Counted from the stretch's first letter, positions 9,130 to 17,914 are shown. The stretch: DNA of 64,000 bases from Alphaproteobacteria bacterium LSUCC0719 (GCA_040839025.1 JBFPJN010000003.1:211846-275845); one strand, 5' to 3'. Numbers and translations: made by a program. The notes: generated by a model not told the origin, from the letters alone.

Positions 9130-9746
9130 CCCCATCATCCCCATCCAGCCCGTCGCGGATCGACCGCGATACCGCCGAAGCCCGGCTCGCAAATCGGCTG
9201 TCGGCAGAGGCGGTACACACCGCGCTTGCGACGCCGACTGCACAGAATACAGACCGGGACGCCGGCTCGCGGATCACCTATCGGATCATGCACCAGCTCG
9301 TCACCGGCACCTTCGAGGGCGATGCCCGGCCCCTGCTGGCGCGCATTTCGGCCGACTTCAGCGCGCGCCGGCAATTCCGTGACATTCTTGGCATGACAGC
9401 AGTGGCGCGGCAGGACCAACAGGCCGCCGCAGCTTCGATTGATACCGGGACCACCGCCACACGGCCTGGCCAGATGTTTGATCTGATCATTTCGCCCTCG
9501 TCACGAAATGACGGCATCCTCTATCTTCAGGTCAAATTTCACGCCACACCGGATGGCGGCACGGTATCGGGGCCGTCCGGGCCCGACCGGGCAAGCCCCA
9601 CCATGCTGTTTGCCGACCGCAGTGGACAGTTCGCGCTGGTGAGATTGCCTGAAATCGTGGATGGGACCGCACAAATCATGCTAGATCAGTCACACGATAT
9701 CGTGCAGGCATTCCGCGACCCGGAAACGGAGTTCTTTATCCGGTGA
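9126..9746 (+). CDS. cytoplasmic protein of unknown function
   Basis: The product is 206 residues with no export signal or membrane helix. A helical first half (RPLLARISADFSARRQFRDI) is followed by a beta-rich half (FDLIISPSSRNDGILYLQVKF). It starts in an ATGA overlap with the previous gene and ends in a GTGA overlap with the next, so its synthesis is tied to both. That spacing suggests stoichiometric assembly of the three products. No catalytic motif is seen. Confidence 0.7.
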   Translation: MTPSSPSSPSRIDRDTAEARLANRLSAEAVHTALATPTAQNTDRDAGSRITYRIMHQLVTGTFEGDARPLLARISADFSARRQFRDILGMTAVARQDQQAAAASIDTGTTATRPGQMFDLIISPSSRNDGILYLQVKFHATPDGGTVSGPSGPDRASPTMLFADRSGQFALVRLPEIVDGTAQIMLDQSHDIVQAFRDPETEFFIR

Positions 9747-11083
9747 ACCCTTTCAAGGTTTTTATCCCGACAACCAGAGGTGCCGTCCAGATCCTCTCCA
9801 TAACCAGGGAAGCTCCCGACATCCGATCGGTCCTGTGTATTGAGGGCAGTTTCGAGGCACTTCCCGTCAGCAGCGGCTATGACCAGTTTGTCCGGCGGCC
9901 AACCGGCGTTATCGAGAAATATCTTGGTGAAGGATCCTACCGGACCGACCTCGACGCCCCGGTCACACAAGGCGACAGCTGGCAGTTCGGGATCTTTCTG
10001 GCCCATATCATTGTGGCGGCGGACATGTTTTCCGGCGCGCGTGCCGCACAGCGGGGCGGACGGACAATCTGGGCAAGCGGCGAGGTCAGCCCCGCCCTCG
10101 ACATCAAGCCTGTCGACCATATGCGTCAGAAATTCACCGAGTCACGTGCCACCTTGCAGACACTCGAGGATGATGGCGAGCAGATCATGGTGCTTCTACA
10201 CCCGTCGAATGCAGACCAGATTGTCGATCTCGTCCCCGACGGGTGGACGGTCATCACCGCATCGACGATCCCGGATGCCCTGACACAGATCGGCGTCGAG
10301 ATTGCCCCGTCACCGGGTATCGAGACGCCGCACCCCCGGCCCGGACCACGGCGCTGGCGCGGCCTTGCCCTGGGGGGAAGCATTCTTGCGCTGATGCTTG
10401 GCCTGATTGCCTATCATCTTCCTGTACAGGCACTTCAGAACGCCCTTGCCTTTGAACAGGCGGGCCAGCACAGGGCGTTGCTGATGGAAATCAGAACCAA
10501 CCTGGCACGCAAGAACTGGGTTGTTACCAACGCCTTCTATTTCTTCGAGGTGTTCTATCTTGGCGGGCGATCCCAAAAGCTTGGCGACGCGCTCGACATC
10601 TCGATCAGCACGGATGACAGCCTCGAACAGGCCGCAACAGCCGGAACCGCGGGCACCGGCACGCCGAATGCCTGCAACGAGGCACTGGCCACACCCCAGA
10701 AGGTTGGTGCCGTATTCCCGATGTTGCCCGCAGCCGGCTGTCCGATCCGGCTTTCGGTGGAGAACGGCCATTCTGACAAGGTTCGGGTCTGGCTTGCCGT
10801 AACAAGCCGGACCGGGGATGACGCGACGAATGTGGAATTTCGCAGCGGCGCCGACCTGAAGCCCGGGGACAGATTCCAGACCCCGCCCTTTACCGTCGCC
10901 AATAACAGCCTCTCGCTCTATGCCGTGGTGTCCGACAGGCCGGATTTCGGATGGCGTCAATGGTTCGAAAACCTGATCCGGACCCCTGCCGGTTCCGTGC
11001 AGCAGGCCAATATCAACCGACTGACCGGAAGCGGGATCGGCGTTGTGGTGGCGCGGCAACCGGAAAATGCCGACCTGAGATAG
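9743..11083 (+). CDS. single-pass membrane protein, cytoplasmic and periplasmic domains, unknown function
   Basis: The product is 446 residues with a GTG start that overlaps the preceding stop by 4 bp (GTGA). Residues about 1-205 are soluble and probably cytoplasmic. One transmembrane helix follows at about 210-228 (LALGGSILALMLGLIAYHLP, flanked by Arg residues). The ~215-residue C-terminal part is probably periplasmic and has two Cys (NACNEAL and AAGCPIRLSV) that may pair. A segment around FRSGADLKPGDRFQTPPFTV, then LYAVVSDRP, loosely recalls DUF4384-like domains that often accompany CsgG-type proteins, but I am not sure of it. It ends the coupled plus-strand run and faces the minus-strand genes that follow. 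Confidence 0.7.
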   Translation: MNPFKVFIPTTRGAVQILSITREAPDIRSVLCIEGSFEALPVSSGYDQFVRRPTGVIEKYLGEGSYRTDLDAPVTQGDSWQFGIFLAHIIVAADMFSGARAAQRGGRTIWASGEVSPALDIKPVDHMRQKFTESRATLQTLEDDGEQIMVLLHPSNADQIVDLVPDGWTVITASTIPDALTQIGVEIAPSPGIETPHPRPGPRRWRGLALGGSILALMLGLIAYHLPVQALQNALAFEQAGQHRALLMEIRTNLARKNWVVTNAFYFFEVFYLGGRSQKLGDALDISISTDDSLEQAATAGTAGTGTPNACNEALATPQKVGAVFPMLPAAGCPIRLSVENGHSDKVRVWLAVTSRTGDDATNVEFRSGADLKPGDRFQTPPFTVANNSLSLYAVVSDRPDFGWRQWFENLIRTPAGSVQQANINRLTGSGIGVVVARQPENADLR

Positions 11084-11126
11084 CTCCTTTAGCCAGCATC
11101 GACATACCGGATGAACGGCCCGGCGA

Positions 11127-12395
11127 TCAGACGCAGCTGTCACGGTCGAGTGATATCCGGCCTTCATGAGGTCGCCCGTCAAGTGTCAGCTTGCCAAGAT
11201 ACAGGCCGCCTTGGTCAAGCTCATATTCGGCTGTCACCCGGCCATTCGGCGGCAGACCGCCAAAGGCCCGGTTCAGTGCCGCCAGCAGCCACATATCATG
11301 CGAGCGTCTGAACACACGCACAGCCCGCCCCCCGTCAACGCCAACTTGCCGGCGGTCCCTGATCCGCTCGATGTCGCTGCGCTCGCGCGGGTCAACCGGT
11401 CGCTCGACAATCCGCATGAACGGGGAATGCAGGGCGGCGTTGAACGACCTGCCGCCGCCGGAACCCATATGCACCCTGTTCGCCGCATCGACAACACCGG
11501 TTTCCACCCCAAGGCAGCTGGTAAGATGCGCGTAGATCCGGGCATGGCTTTGCCTGTCGGCAGGCCACAGAAATTCAAGTGACAGCCTTTGCGGCGCGGT
11601 TTCCATCAATCTGTCCGCCACCTGCCAGTCGGCCGCCTGAGGGGCCGTGACGTCCTGCGCGCTGTCGCTGACATTCACCTTCATGTCGGTTGTCGCCGCG
11701 GCTGTCATCGGCTGCAGGGCAGGCATCGTTTCCGACAATTGATCGGCACCGATATCGGTAGAGGGCGCAGCCGGTATTTCGGCCTGTGACACCGCCGCCG
11801 GTACCTTTGCCGGGGCCGCAGACATCGCTGCCAGGACAGGTGGTGCCGGGTCTGTCCGGCGATGCTGCGAGGGTGTCAGCGGATCGAGAGGGTCCGGCTG
11901 GACCGGTGCCCGCCGGGGCGAATTATCCTGACGTGGTGCCATCGGCGTCAGCTGGGCCACCTGTTTCGGGATGACGGGCTCTGGGATCATCGGCTTTGGG
12001 ATCATCGGCTCTGGGATGATCTGCTTTGGGGTGGCTGGCTTCTGGATGGCTGGCTTCTGGGCACCGGGGAGCGCCTTGGACGGCTCGGGTTTGGTTTGTT
12101 TCGGGGCTGGCAATGCGTCCGGCGCAGGCTGTTGTGCTGCAGCTTCGGCCTCCGGCATATCCGGAACCGGCGGCATCGAAACAGCTGCCAGCCGCAATGG
12201 TATGGCGGCAGGCGGTGGGGCGGCAGGCAGAGGTTCGGACGCTGGCGCTGCCTGGGCTGACTGGGCTGGCGGCGGGGGGGATGCCATGTCGACAGTCTGG
12301 TCGGGTGATGGCGCCGCAACAAAGGCCGACGCCACCACCAGGGCCAGCAGAAATCCCAGATTGACCGGGATGCTGATATCGCGTCGATCAGCCAC
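11127..12395 (-). CDS. Pro/Ala-rich membrane-anchored bridge-like protein
   Basis: The product is 422 residues with an N-terminal anchor at about residues 11-28. A Pro/Ala/Lys-rich linker of about 240 residues follows, including imperfect tandem repeats of the type PKQIIPEPMIPKPMIPEP. A folded C-terminal domain of about 150 residues contains a Cys near its start and a Cys at the end (DRDSC). The architecture is that of periplasm-spanning proteins such as TonB or TolA, though no TonB C-terminal signature is seen. The start lies 8 bp inside the end of the upstream gene on the same strand. Function unknown; linking inner-membrane and outer components is inference from shape. Confidence 0.65.
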   Translation of the reverse strand: MADRRDISIPVNLGFLLALVVASAFVAAPSPDQTVDMASPPPPAQSAQAAPASEPLPAAPPPAAIPLRLAAVSMPPVPDMPEAEAAAQQPAPDALPAPKQTKPEPSKALPGAQKPAIQKPATPKQIIPEPMIPKPMIPEPVIPKQVAQLTPMAPRQDNSPRRAPVQPDPLDPLTPSQHRRTDPAPPVLAAMSAAPAKVPAAVSQAEIPAAPSTDIGADQLSETMPALQPMTAAATTDMKVNVSDSAQDVTAPQAADWQVADRLMETAPQRLSLEFLWPADRQSHARIYAHLTSCLGVETGVVDAANRVHMGSGGGRSFNAALHSPFMRIVERPVDPRERSDIERIRDRRQVGVDGGRAVRVFRRSHDMWLLAALNRAFGGLPPNGRVTAEYELDQGGLYLGKLTLDGRPHEGRISLDRDSCV

Positions 12396-13308
12396 CGGTC
12401 CGTTCCAGATACATCAGCTGCAGCTCTTCAACCATCAGGGCCAGACTGTCGGCACGCTGTCCGGGTGACATATATGCCGGGGTCGCAGGTGCCGCGACAA
12501 CATCACCTGCCGGACCCGGCTGTTCGGGTGTCGCCGGCCCGGCTGTCGCCACGTCACCTTCGGTGGCTGACTGCTGAAGCTGTGCGAAGGCGGCAGCGAT
12601 GTCGGCATCACTCATCTCCTCGGAAATGGCGGGCGCGGTGGTTCCAGACCCGTTGCCAGCAACCACAGGTTGACCGACGGTATCGACATCGGGTTCGGGA
12701 ACGCTGACGGCTGGCGCTGCCGCAGCCAGTTCTGATGCGACGGGCTTTGGCGGTGCGTCGACAATGGCCGGTCGATTTTCCACAGATGCCTTGTCACCTC
12801 CATCATCCGGTGCCTGCCGGGACCGGTGATTTGCGGCATTCACGGCATCCGGCGTGCCGGCCGGCTCTGTCCTTGTTTCGAGCAGTGCCCGGATCATCGT
12901 CTCGATGTCGCGCATGGTGACCGGCTGATTGTCGCTGTCGACAGCCGCAGCGCCCTGCTCGGTGGCCGGCCGGCTTGATGCAACCTGTCCCGCTGTCGGG
13001 CCGTCGGCGACAATCCGGTCGGCGACGACCCGGTCAGAGGCGGCCCGGTCAGAGGCGGCCCGGTCGGCGGCGGAGTGCGCTTTCGGGGACAGCACCTCCT
13101 CGATGACAGGTTCCATCGCTTCCAGCAGGGCCGTGCCCGCGGTTTCCGATGGATCACCGGCCGCGCCGGCGTCACGACCGGCGGTGCGCGCCGCGTCGAA
13201 CATCTGCGGCGCCTTGCCTAGCCAGCTGGTGAAGGACTGGTCGGGAGAGGCCATGAAAAGATACCCAAGTGCCGACAGGACGGTAATGTTGAAGATGAGG
13301 TAACGCAT
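12388..13308 (-). CDS. membrane-anchored, largely disordered protein
   Basis: The product is 306 residues. One N-terminal hydrophobic segment (about 4-20) precedes a long Ala/Asp/Pro-rich region. That region contains a short tandem-repeat array (SDRAASDRVVADRIVADG), encoded by near-identical 15-bp units around 13015-13075. A helical C-terminus follows (RADSLALMVEELQLMYLER). A strong ribosome binding site (CAGGAGAT) precedes the ATG. It lies 17 bp downstream of the MotA/ExbB-like gene and overlaps the next bridge-like gene by 8 bp. A TolA-like or adaptor role is possible but not shown. Confidence 0.65.
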   Translation of the reverse strand: MRYLIFNITVLSALGYLFMASPDQSFTSWLGKAPQMFDAARTAGRDAGAAGDPSETAGTALLEAMEPVIEEVLSPKAHSAADRAASDRAASDRVVADRIVADGPTAGQVASSRPATEQGAAAVDSDNQPVTMRDIETMIRALLETRTEPAGTPDAVNAANHRSRQAPDDGGDKASVENRPAIVDAPPKPVASELAAAAPAVSVPEPDVDTVGQPVVAGNGSGTTAPAISEEMSDADIAAAFAQLQQSATEGDVATAGPATPEQPGPAGDVVAAPATPAYMSPGQRADSLALMVEELQLMYLERTGG

Positions 13309-13325
13309 GTCTTGTGATCTCCTGT

Positions 13326-13952
13326 TCAGGAAGAAGAAACGGGGGGGCTGTCCTCGATATCGCCGGTATCCGGATCGCTGCAGGGGCGGCTGGTCAACGC
13401 CAGTGACGCGTTCAGAACGATCAGAACAGTGCGAAGAATGGCCGAAAGAGGCAGGCCGATCACCGAGGTCAGAAACGCCATGCTGAAATCATCGGTCAGC
13501 GTGGCAATCACCTTGTCGATGCTGTCGGGTGTCAGGCTGCTGTGCGACAGCTGGCCAATGCCGAGGCTGATTCCAAGAAGCGTGAATGTCAGCGCCAGGG
13601 TGGCGATGCCGTTGCATGATTGCAGGCCTGCCTGCAGCCATTTCTGGCGTTCAAGATCGGGCTGTGGGTGATGCGCGCTGTGGATCAGCTGGACACAGCT
13701 GAACATGGCCGTCAGCACCAGCGCTGACAACAGCAGCAGAAAGCCGCCGCCAAGCATGTCGAGCGCCCAGTCAAGGATCTGCGACGGCGACATGCCGGTG
13801 GCAAAGGTGGCCATCGCGGTGACCACAACGACGAGGCCGAGGAACAGGCTGAGTGACTGCATCGCCAGTCCGATCAGGCTCGTCTGCCGACCGGCCGCAG
13901 CGGGGCGTCCGGCCAGCAGCCTGCGCGGGGATCTGATTGCCAGAGCCATCAT
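13326..13952 (-). CDS. MotA/TolQ/ExbB-like proton-channel family protein
   Basis: The product is 208 residues from the ATG at 13952, which forms an ATGA overlap with the previous gene. Four hydrophobic segments are visible at about 25-47, 58-82, 112-135 and 160-190. The last two match the MotA/TolQ/ExbB channel core: a TFTLLGISLGIGQLS helix, a short acidic loop (DSIDKVIATLTDDF), then AFLTSVIGLPLSAILR. In known families such subunits pentamerise around a dimer of MotB/ExbD-type proteins and use ion flow to do mechanical work in the envelope. The small cytoplasmic loop is more ExbB/TolQ-like than flagellar MotA-like. The likely partner is the protein at 6018-6437. No flagellar genes are nearby. 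Confidence 0.75.
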   Translation of the reverse strand: MMALAIRSPRRLLAGRPAAAGRQTSLIGLAMQSLSLFLGLVVVVTAMATFATGMSPSQILDWALDMLGGGFLLLLSALVLTAMFSCVQLIHSAHHPQPDLERQKWLQAGLQSCNGIATLALTFTLLGISLGIGQLSHSSLTPDSIDKVIATLTDDFSMAFLTSVIGLPLSAILRTVLIVLNASLALTSRPCSDPDTGDIEDSPPVSSS

Positions 13953-14332
13953 GGGATCGACCGCGCATTCATCAGATCGCTGGTCGACAGACCAATGCCC
14001 TCGAGCCATTGCGTGGACATCGACCGACCGGATTCGGCGGCCGAATGGACAAGAAAGGACATCTCGTAATTCTTGAACACCTTCATCACCAGCGGGCTGC
14101 GCGATGATTTCAGCGATTTGTCATTCAGGGCGATCCGTTCCAGATCGGCAAGCCGACGTTTGGAAAAGGCGATTTTCTCCTCGCGCTGAGCCACATTCAG
14201 GTCGGGGTCAAGCAGATGTGAAACCATAATCGACCGCTCGCGTTCCATATTTTCAAGCGATCCGGCAAAGGCCGGCGCACCAGCCAGAAGGGCGGTTGCG
14301 ACAAGGCAGGTGCAGATGATGTGTCTGGTCAT
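13949..14332 (-). CDS. small exported protein of unknown function
   Basis: The product is 127 residues with a classic signal peptide (about 1-23, AFA site) and a helical, charged mature part (REEKIAFSKRRLADLERIAL). A strong ribosome binding site (GAGGAGA) precedes the ATG. It overlaps the MotA/ExbB-like gene by 4 bp, so it may be a periplasmic accessory of that channel. No known domain recognised. Confidence 0.7.
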   Translation of the reverse strand: MTRHIICTCLVATALLAGAPAFAGSLENMERERSIMVSHLLDPDLNVAQREEKIAFSKRRLADLERIALNDKSLKSSRSPLVMKVFKNYEMSFLVHSAAESGRSMSTQWLEGIGLSTSDLMNARSIP

Positions 14333-14383
14333 GTTCGGGTCTCCTCTAACATGCGTTGTTTGACTTCGTATGGGTCTGGACGA

Positions 14384-15280
14384 TCAGAAATTCACGAACA
14401 GCTTCACGCCGGCGGATGGCGACCTGAAGTCTTCGGTGATGTCGGGTGTTTCACCATTTTCGAGATAGGCCCGTTCGGCCACCTCTTCGGCAAACGCCAT
14501 GGCGTCGAGTGACAGCAGCTTTGCCATATGGCCAAGCACTTCATCCTCCATGTCGAGAATTGCCAGCTGTGCCTCGACATTCATGGCAAGTCTCTGCAGC
14601 TCCTCGATCTTGTTTGCCGGCGCGTCGATACCGGCATCCATCTGGTTCAGCGGATGATTTGCAATGGCGTTGCGAAGCGCCTCAATGGCCTGTCTGTTGG
14701 CTGCATAATCCTCGCCGAATTTGCTTTCCGGAAGATTGCTCGAATAGAACAGCTCCTCGCGAAGGGCGCTTTCAACCTTGCCTGCCCGTTCCTGCGCCGC
14801 GTCGATGGCGGCGGTCATCTCGCGCTGGTCCTCAAGGCTGCTGGCGTTGCGCCTGGCGGTGCGCGTCAGATGCTGATACAGCCGCAGTTTGGTCTTCAGC
14901 TTGGCGCGCTTCAGACCAATCTGTTCGCCCATCAGCCCGATATAGGCGCGCTTTGCCGCCAGGGTCTGGTGTTTTGCTTCGATCGCGGCGTCACCTTCAT
15001 AGAGATGAAGGGAGTCATTCAACGACTGGATATTGGTCACTTCCGAGGCGATCTGCTGATCGATATCCATCATGTCACTTGCCAGCGGTGAGGCGGCAAA
15101 GTCCCGTTGAATGGCTCGTTCCAGCTGTTTCTGTGGCAGAACCAGCACCTTTTCGCTGATCTGGGGTTGCCAGCCGGCATTGCTCTTGGCGAAGGCCGGC
15201 GTCCAGATCACCAGGGCCATCCCCGTGGCGATGGTGACTGCAAATCTGGCACGCGGCGCAATCTGATGAAGGTGTTTCAT
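14384..15280 (-). CDS. exported coiled-coil protein
   Basis: The product is 298 residues with a signal peptide (about residues 12-31, ending AFAKS). Almost the whole mature protein is predicted by eye to be alpha-helical with heptad-like spacing. Examples are IDQQIASEVTNIQSLNDSL, the Lys/Arg-rich LKRAKLKTKLRLYQHL, and NKIEELQRLAMNVEAQLAIL. The end (SAGVKLFVNF) looks beta-like. A long periplasmic coiled coil next to a channel protein suggests a spacer or adaptor across the periplasm. The ribosome binding site is AAAGGA. It is in a minus-strand run with its neighbours. Confidence 0.68.
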   Translation of the reverse strand: MKHLHQIAPRARFAVTIATGMALVIWTPAFAKSNAGWQPQISEKVLVLPQKQLERAIQRDFAASPLASDMMDIDQQIASEVTNIQSLNDSLHLYEGDAAIEAKHQTLAAKRAYIGLMGEQIGLKRAKLKTKLRLYQHLTRTARRNASSLEDQREMTAAIDAAQERAGKVESALREELFYSSNLPESKFGEDYAANRQAIEALRNAIANHPLNQMDAGIDAPANKIEELQRLAMNVEAQLAILDMEDEVLGHMAKLLSLDAMAFAEEVAERAYLENGETPDITEDFRSPSAGVKLFVNF

Positions 15281-15303
15281 GGCGTTTGATCCTTTCTGCC
15301 GGT

Positions 15304-15846
15304 TCAGTTGGTCTGCCAGTACCAGGCGCGACGCACCTCGTCCTTGACCTTGCGGCGGGCGTTCAGCGACGCCAGCTTGTACCCGACCCGGTCATCGAAC
15401 CGGTGCAGCAGAACCCGCATCGTGTCGGTAAAGGAACTGCCGTCGGCATAGACCAGATCGGCCCCGTCAAAGCTTGTCTCGAAATCGATCAGGGCCAGTC
15501 GTGCGGCCTGAATATCGCCGCCCTTGATGTAGTTCTGAACGGCGATTGCCTTGGCCTGCATCCGCGTCTCGATTTGCACAAGCGAGGCGGAATCACGAAG
15601 TTTGGAATCACATCCGGCAAGGGTTTCGGCGCTGGCAAGATACTGGCCACGCTCATCGGTGGCAGCCGCCTGGGCGTCCTGTTCCAGCCCGTTGCTGAAA
15701 CAGGAATCGAAATTCAGGACGTTCTGCATCTCGTTGGCACGATCAATGACCGAGACGGTTGGTGTCGACGACGTCAGGGCCGTCTGCTGACAGGCGGCAA
15801 CCGTAAAGGCGCCGAGAACGATCATGGGGAGGGAAAGACGCTTCAT
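15304..15846 (-). CDS. predicted lipoprotein
   Basis: The product is 180 residues from the ATG at 15846; an upstream extension to 15909 has no signal and was not used. The N-terminus is a lipoprotein signal peptide with the lipobox VAAC, giving Cys19 as the acylated residue, followed by QQ. The absence of Asp at +2 favours the outer membrane by the rule known for Escherichia coli. The mature part is helical and unassigned. It lies between the glycine-zipper gene and the coiled-coil gene on the same strand. Confidence 0.72.
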   Translation of the reverse strand: MKRLSLPMIVLGAFTVAACQQTALTSSTPTVSVIDRANEMQNVLNFDSCFSNGLEQDAQAAATDERGQYLASAETLAGCDSKLRDSASLVQIETRMQAKAIAVQNYIKGGDIQAARLALIDFETSFDGADLVYADGSSFTDTMRVLLHRFDDRVGYKLASLNARRKVKDEVRRAWYWQTN

Positions 15847-15908
15847 TGGTGAAATCCTTCTTTGCTTCTTCAGATGTCGGAATTGCGAGGGCGCTGGCGC
15901 GTCGGGCA

Positions 15909-16418
15909 TCAGCGCAGGAGACCATAATTCGAGGAAACGGAGAGTCTGACACTCTGGTTCACGCGATACCGGTGGTTTGACCGGAATGTCAGGTCGCGGC
16001 CGCCAGAGCGAACATGGATCACATAGTGATCGGCGACCTGCTCGGTTGTCTGGTGATAGGTTGTCCGGTCGTGGCAGACCTTGCGGGCGCCCGATGTCCG
16101 GTCCATTGCGGCCATCGCGCCGAACAGCGCGCCAAGCGAGCCAGCGCCGTGATTGTCGCTGAGCTTGTTGCCGATGGCCGAGCCGACAAGGCCGCCCACA
16201 ACCATATCACCAACATTTCCCTGAAGGCGCGAATGCGACCGGACTGTCTCGCAGGATCGTGTGGTGACGGGTTCCTGGACAATGCGCTGTGTCCAGACAG
16301 TTTCAACGCCCGTTACATAGCCGGTACGGGTTTCGTCAATCACCTGACCGCTGGCCTGGGCCGCACCGAACAGCGCGCCGGCCATGATCATCACTGACAC
16401 AAGCTTTGTCGTTTTCAT
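15909..16418 (-). CDS. glycine-zipper (2TM-like) exported protein
   Basis: The product is 169 residues from the ATG at 16418, which is spaced correctly behind AAGGAG; a second ATG two codons upstream abuts the ribosome binding site. The signal peptide (about 1-24) is followed by a conserved-looking Cys-containing region. A glycine-zipper stretch follows (VVGGLVGSAIGNKL, then GAGSLGALFGAM), as in Rick_17kDa/2TM outer-membrane proteins. The C-terminal part is beta-rich. Such proteins associate with or insert in the outer membrane. It is the first gene of the minus-strand run from the 16.5 kb divergent region. Confidence 0.8.
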   Translation of the reverse strand: MKTTKLVSVMIMAGALFGAAQASGQVIDETRTGYVTGVETVWTQRIVQEPVTTRSCETVRSHSRLQGNVGDMVVGGLVGSAIGNKLSDNHGAGSLGALFGAMAAMDRTSGARKVCHDRTTYHQTTEQVADHYVIHVRSGGRDLTFRSNHRYRVNQSVRLSVSSNYGLLR

Positions 16419-16662
16419 CTGCATCTCCTTGAAACAGGGTTGATGCAGGGGTCATGGAATCTTCAGGCGCGAAATTGCTGCGATGGCCGGGATAAAATGT
16501 GGCACGGGCGAAAAAACATTGTCAGCAGGGCGTTTTGCCGCCTGTAAAGCGGCGTCTCCCGCGGCCCGGCAACATCATTTGACGCCGGCACGAACCACAC
16601 CGTATCGTAAGGGGTGACTGTGCAGATGCCGACAGACAGGACAGCAGAAGGGGCGTGAAGTG

Positions 16663-17112
16663 ATGTCAGTGAAATCCAGCTTTATGGTCCCGGTCTGCCT
16701 GTTCCTCGTCATGGCGTCGCTGCCCTTGATGTCATGGGCGCATGACAAGGACCGGACGCCCTGCGCGATCGATGTGGTGTTCGACAATGACGATGACGGG
16801 GTCGCAACCTATTTCGTGCTTCGTCTGCAGCACAAGAACCAGTCAAGACGCAATATCGAGGCCGTCAGCGTCCTTGTTCATGATGCCGATGGCAATGTCA
16901 TCCGGAATTCCGATGCCATATGCGGCGATGGTGATGCCGGCATAGAGGCCGGTGACACCGGGCAGTGCGAAAAGGTGCTGCAGGTCATTACCGGCAAGAT
17001 GGCAAACAGGTTTGGCCATGAAATCTGGGTCCGGATGATCGATGACCAGCGACAGCAGATCGGCAAGGCTGATGCCTGCGAGGTTCTTGGGGTGCGCTAC
17101 AAACAGAACTGA
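16663..17112 (+). CDS. small exported protein of unknown function
   Basis: The product is 149 residues from the ATG at 16663, with an overlapping GTG one codon upstream. The signal peptide (about 1-26, ending SWAH) is followed by an acidic, beta-rich domain with Cys residues (TPCAIDVVF, DAICGDGD, TGQCEKV, DACEVLG) that could form two disulfides. It reads like a small periplasmic domain of the kind that follows DNA or metal stress operons, but I do not recognise it. It is divergent from the glycine-zipper gene; the 240 bp between them probably holds both promoters. Confidence 0.65.
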   Translation: MSVKSSFMVPVCLFLVMASLPLMSWAHDKDRTPCAIDVVFDNDDDGVATYFVLRLQHKNQSRRNIEAVSVLVHDADGNVIRNSDAICGDGDAGIEAGDTGQCEKVLQVITGKMANRFGHEIWVRMIDDQRQQIGKADACEVLGVRYKQN

Positions 17113-17208
17113 TCCTGTCGACAGAGGCGGTGACCACAACAGCTTCTTCGGCGGCGCATTGTGCCAGCCGGTGATATCAGCCCGGAATCGGTCCGGAATC
17201 AGTCCAGC

Positions 17209-17616
17209 TCAACGGTTGGCCAGGATTTCATCAACGGTGCTGTCACAGATATATCGGACAGCTTCAACATGAACATAGCCGGATTTCTGCTCTATGAAGC
17301 CGAACAGCCTGCCATCGGGAAGCATCTCCCAGGTAATCTGTGACGCCAGCCAGTACCGCTGGCCACCATCGATCTCATATCCGGATTTCCTGCCGAATTT
17401 CAGCCTGCCACGCTCGATTGACCGGGCTGAGTCGTGATAAAAATAGATCGCCCTTGGAAACCAGGCGTCAAAGGCCTTCGGAGAAACAAAGCCAATATGC
17501 GAATGACTCTTTCGCTGGCATTCAATATCGCTGGCGGCGCGCGCCATCCGTATCTGGATCATGGTGGCAATGATCATGGCAAGGGCAATGGTCGCGATAT
17601 GAAGTGGCTTTCCCAT
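17209..17616 (-). CDS. small exported or membrane-anchored protein of unknown function
   Basis: The product is 135 residues from the ATG at 17616, chosen for its AGGAGA ribosome binding site. A hydrophobic N-terminus (about 5-27) serves as a signal peptide or anchor. The mature part (about 105 residues) is aromatic-rich with two Cys (DIECQRK, RYICDST). It has a phage-like or bacteriocin-like small-protein look but matches no family I know. It is convergent with the gene at 16663-17112, 96 bp apart. Confidence 0.6.
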   Translation of the reverse strand: MGKPLHIATIALAMIIATMIQIRMARAASDIECQRKSHSHIGFVSPKAFDAWFPRAIYFYHDSARSIERGRLKFGRKSGYEIDGGQRYWLASQITWEMLPDGRLFGFIEQKSGYVHVEAVRYICDSTVDEILANR

Positions 17617-17873
17617 TCCGGGTCTCCTTATGGATTCATCCCTTGTGGATTCATCCAGACCTCCAATGATGTCGCACCACATATTCGGGAAGTCACCGCA
17701 CAGCTATGACCGCCCTGAATTCCCCTTCTTCGCCACTCCCGCTGCCAGCACATCAAGCCTCACTGGTTCCGGACATTTTAACCCGGATTTACCAAATACA
17801 TGGCATCAGTCCCGCACAGCTCACGCGGGCTGCCGGACGGATGCGGAATGTGGTGGGGATGTATGTAGGGGAT
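17617..17873. other. intergenic stretch with no supported gene
   Basis: The region lies between the small exported gene and the terminator of the cold-shock gene. A plus-strand frame crosses it from 17706 but runs through the terminator and antisense to the cold-shock gene, so I do not call it. An imperfect repeat of GGATTCATCC occurs near 17632-17656. Confidence 0.4.
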
Positions 17874-17914
17874 AAAAAAAGCAGGGCTGCCGACCAATGG
17901 TCAGGCAACCCTGC
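17874..17914 (-). terminator. rho-independent terminator of the cold-shock gene
   Basis: Read on the minus strand, a GC-rich stem (GCAGGGTTGCC paired with GGCAGCCCTGC, with a further TGACC/GGTC inner pairing) is followed by seven T residues. It lies just downstream of the cold-shock stop at 17929. Confidence 0.9.
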
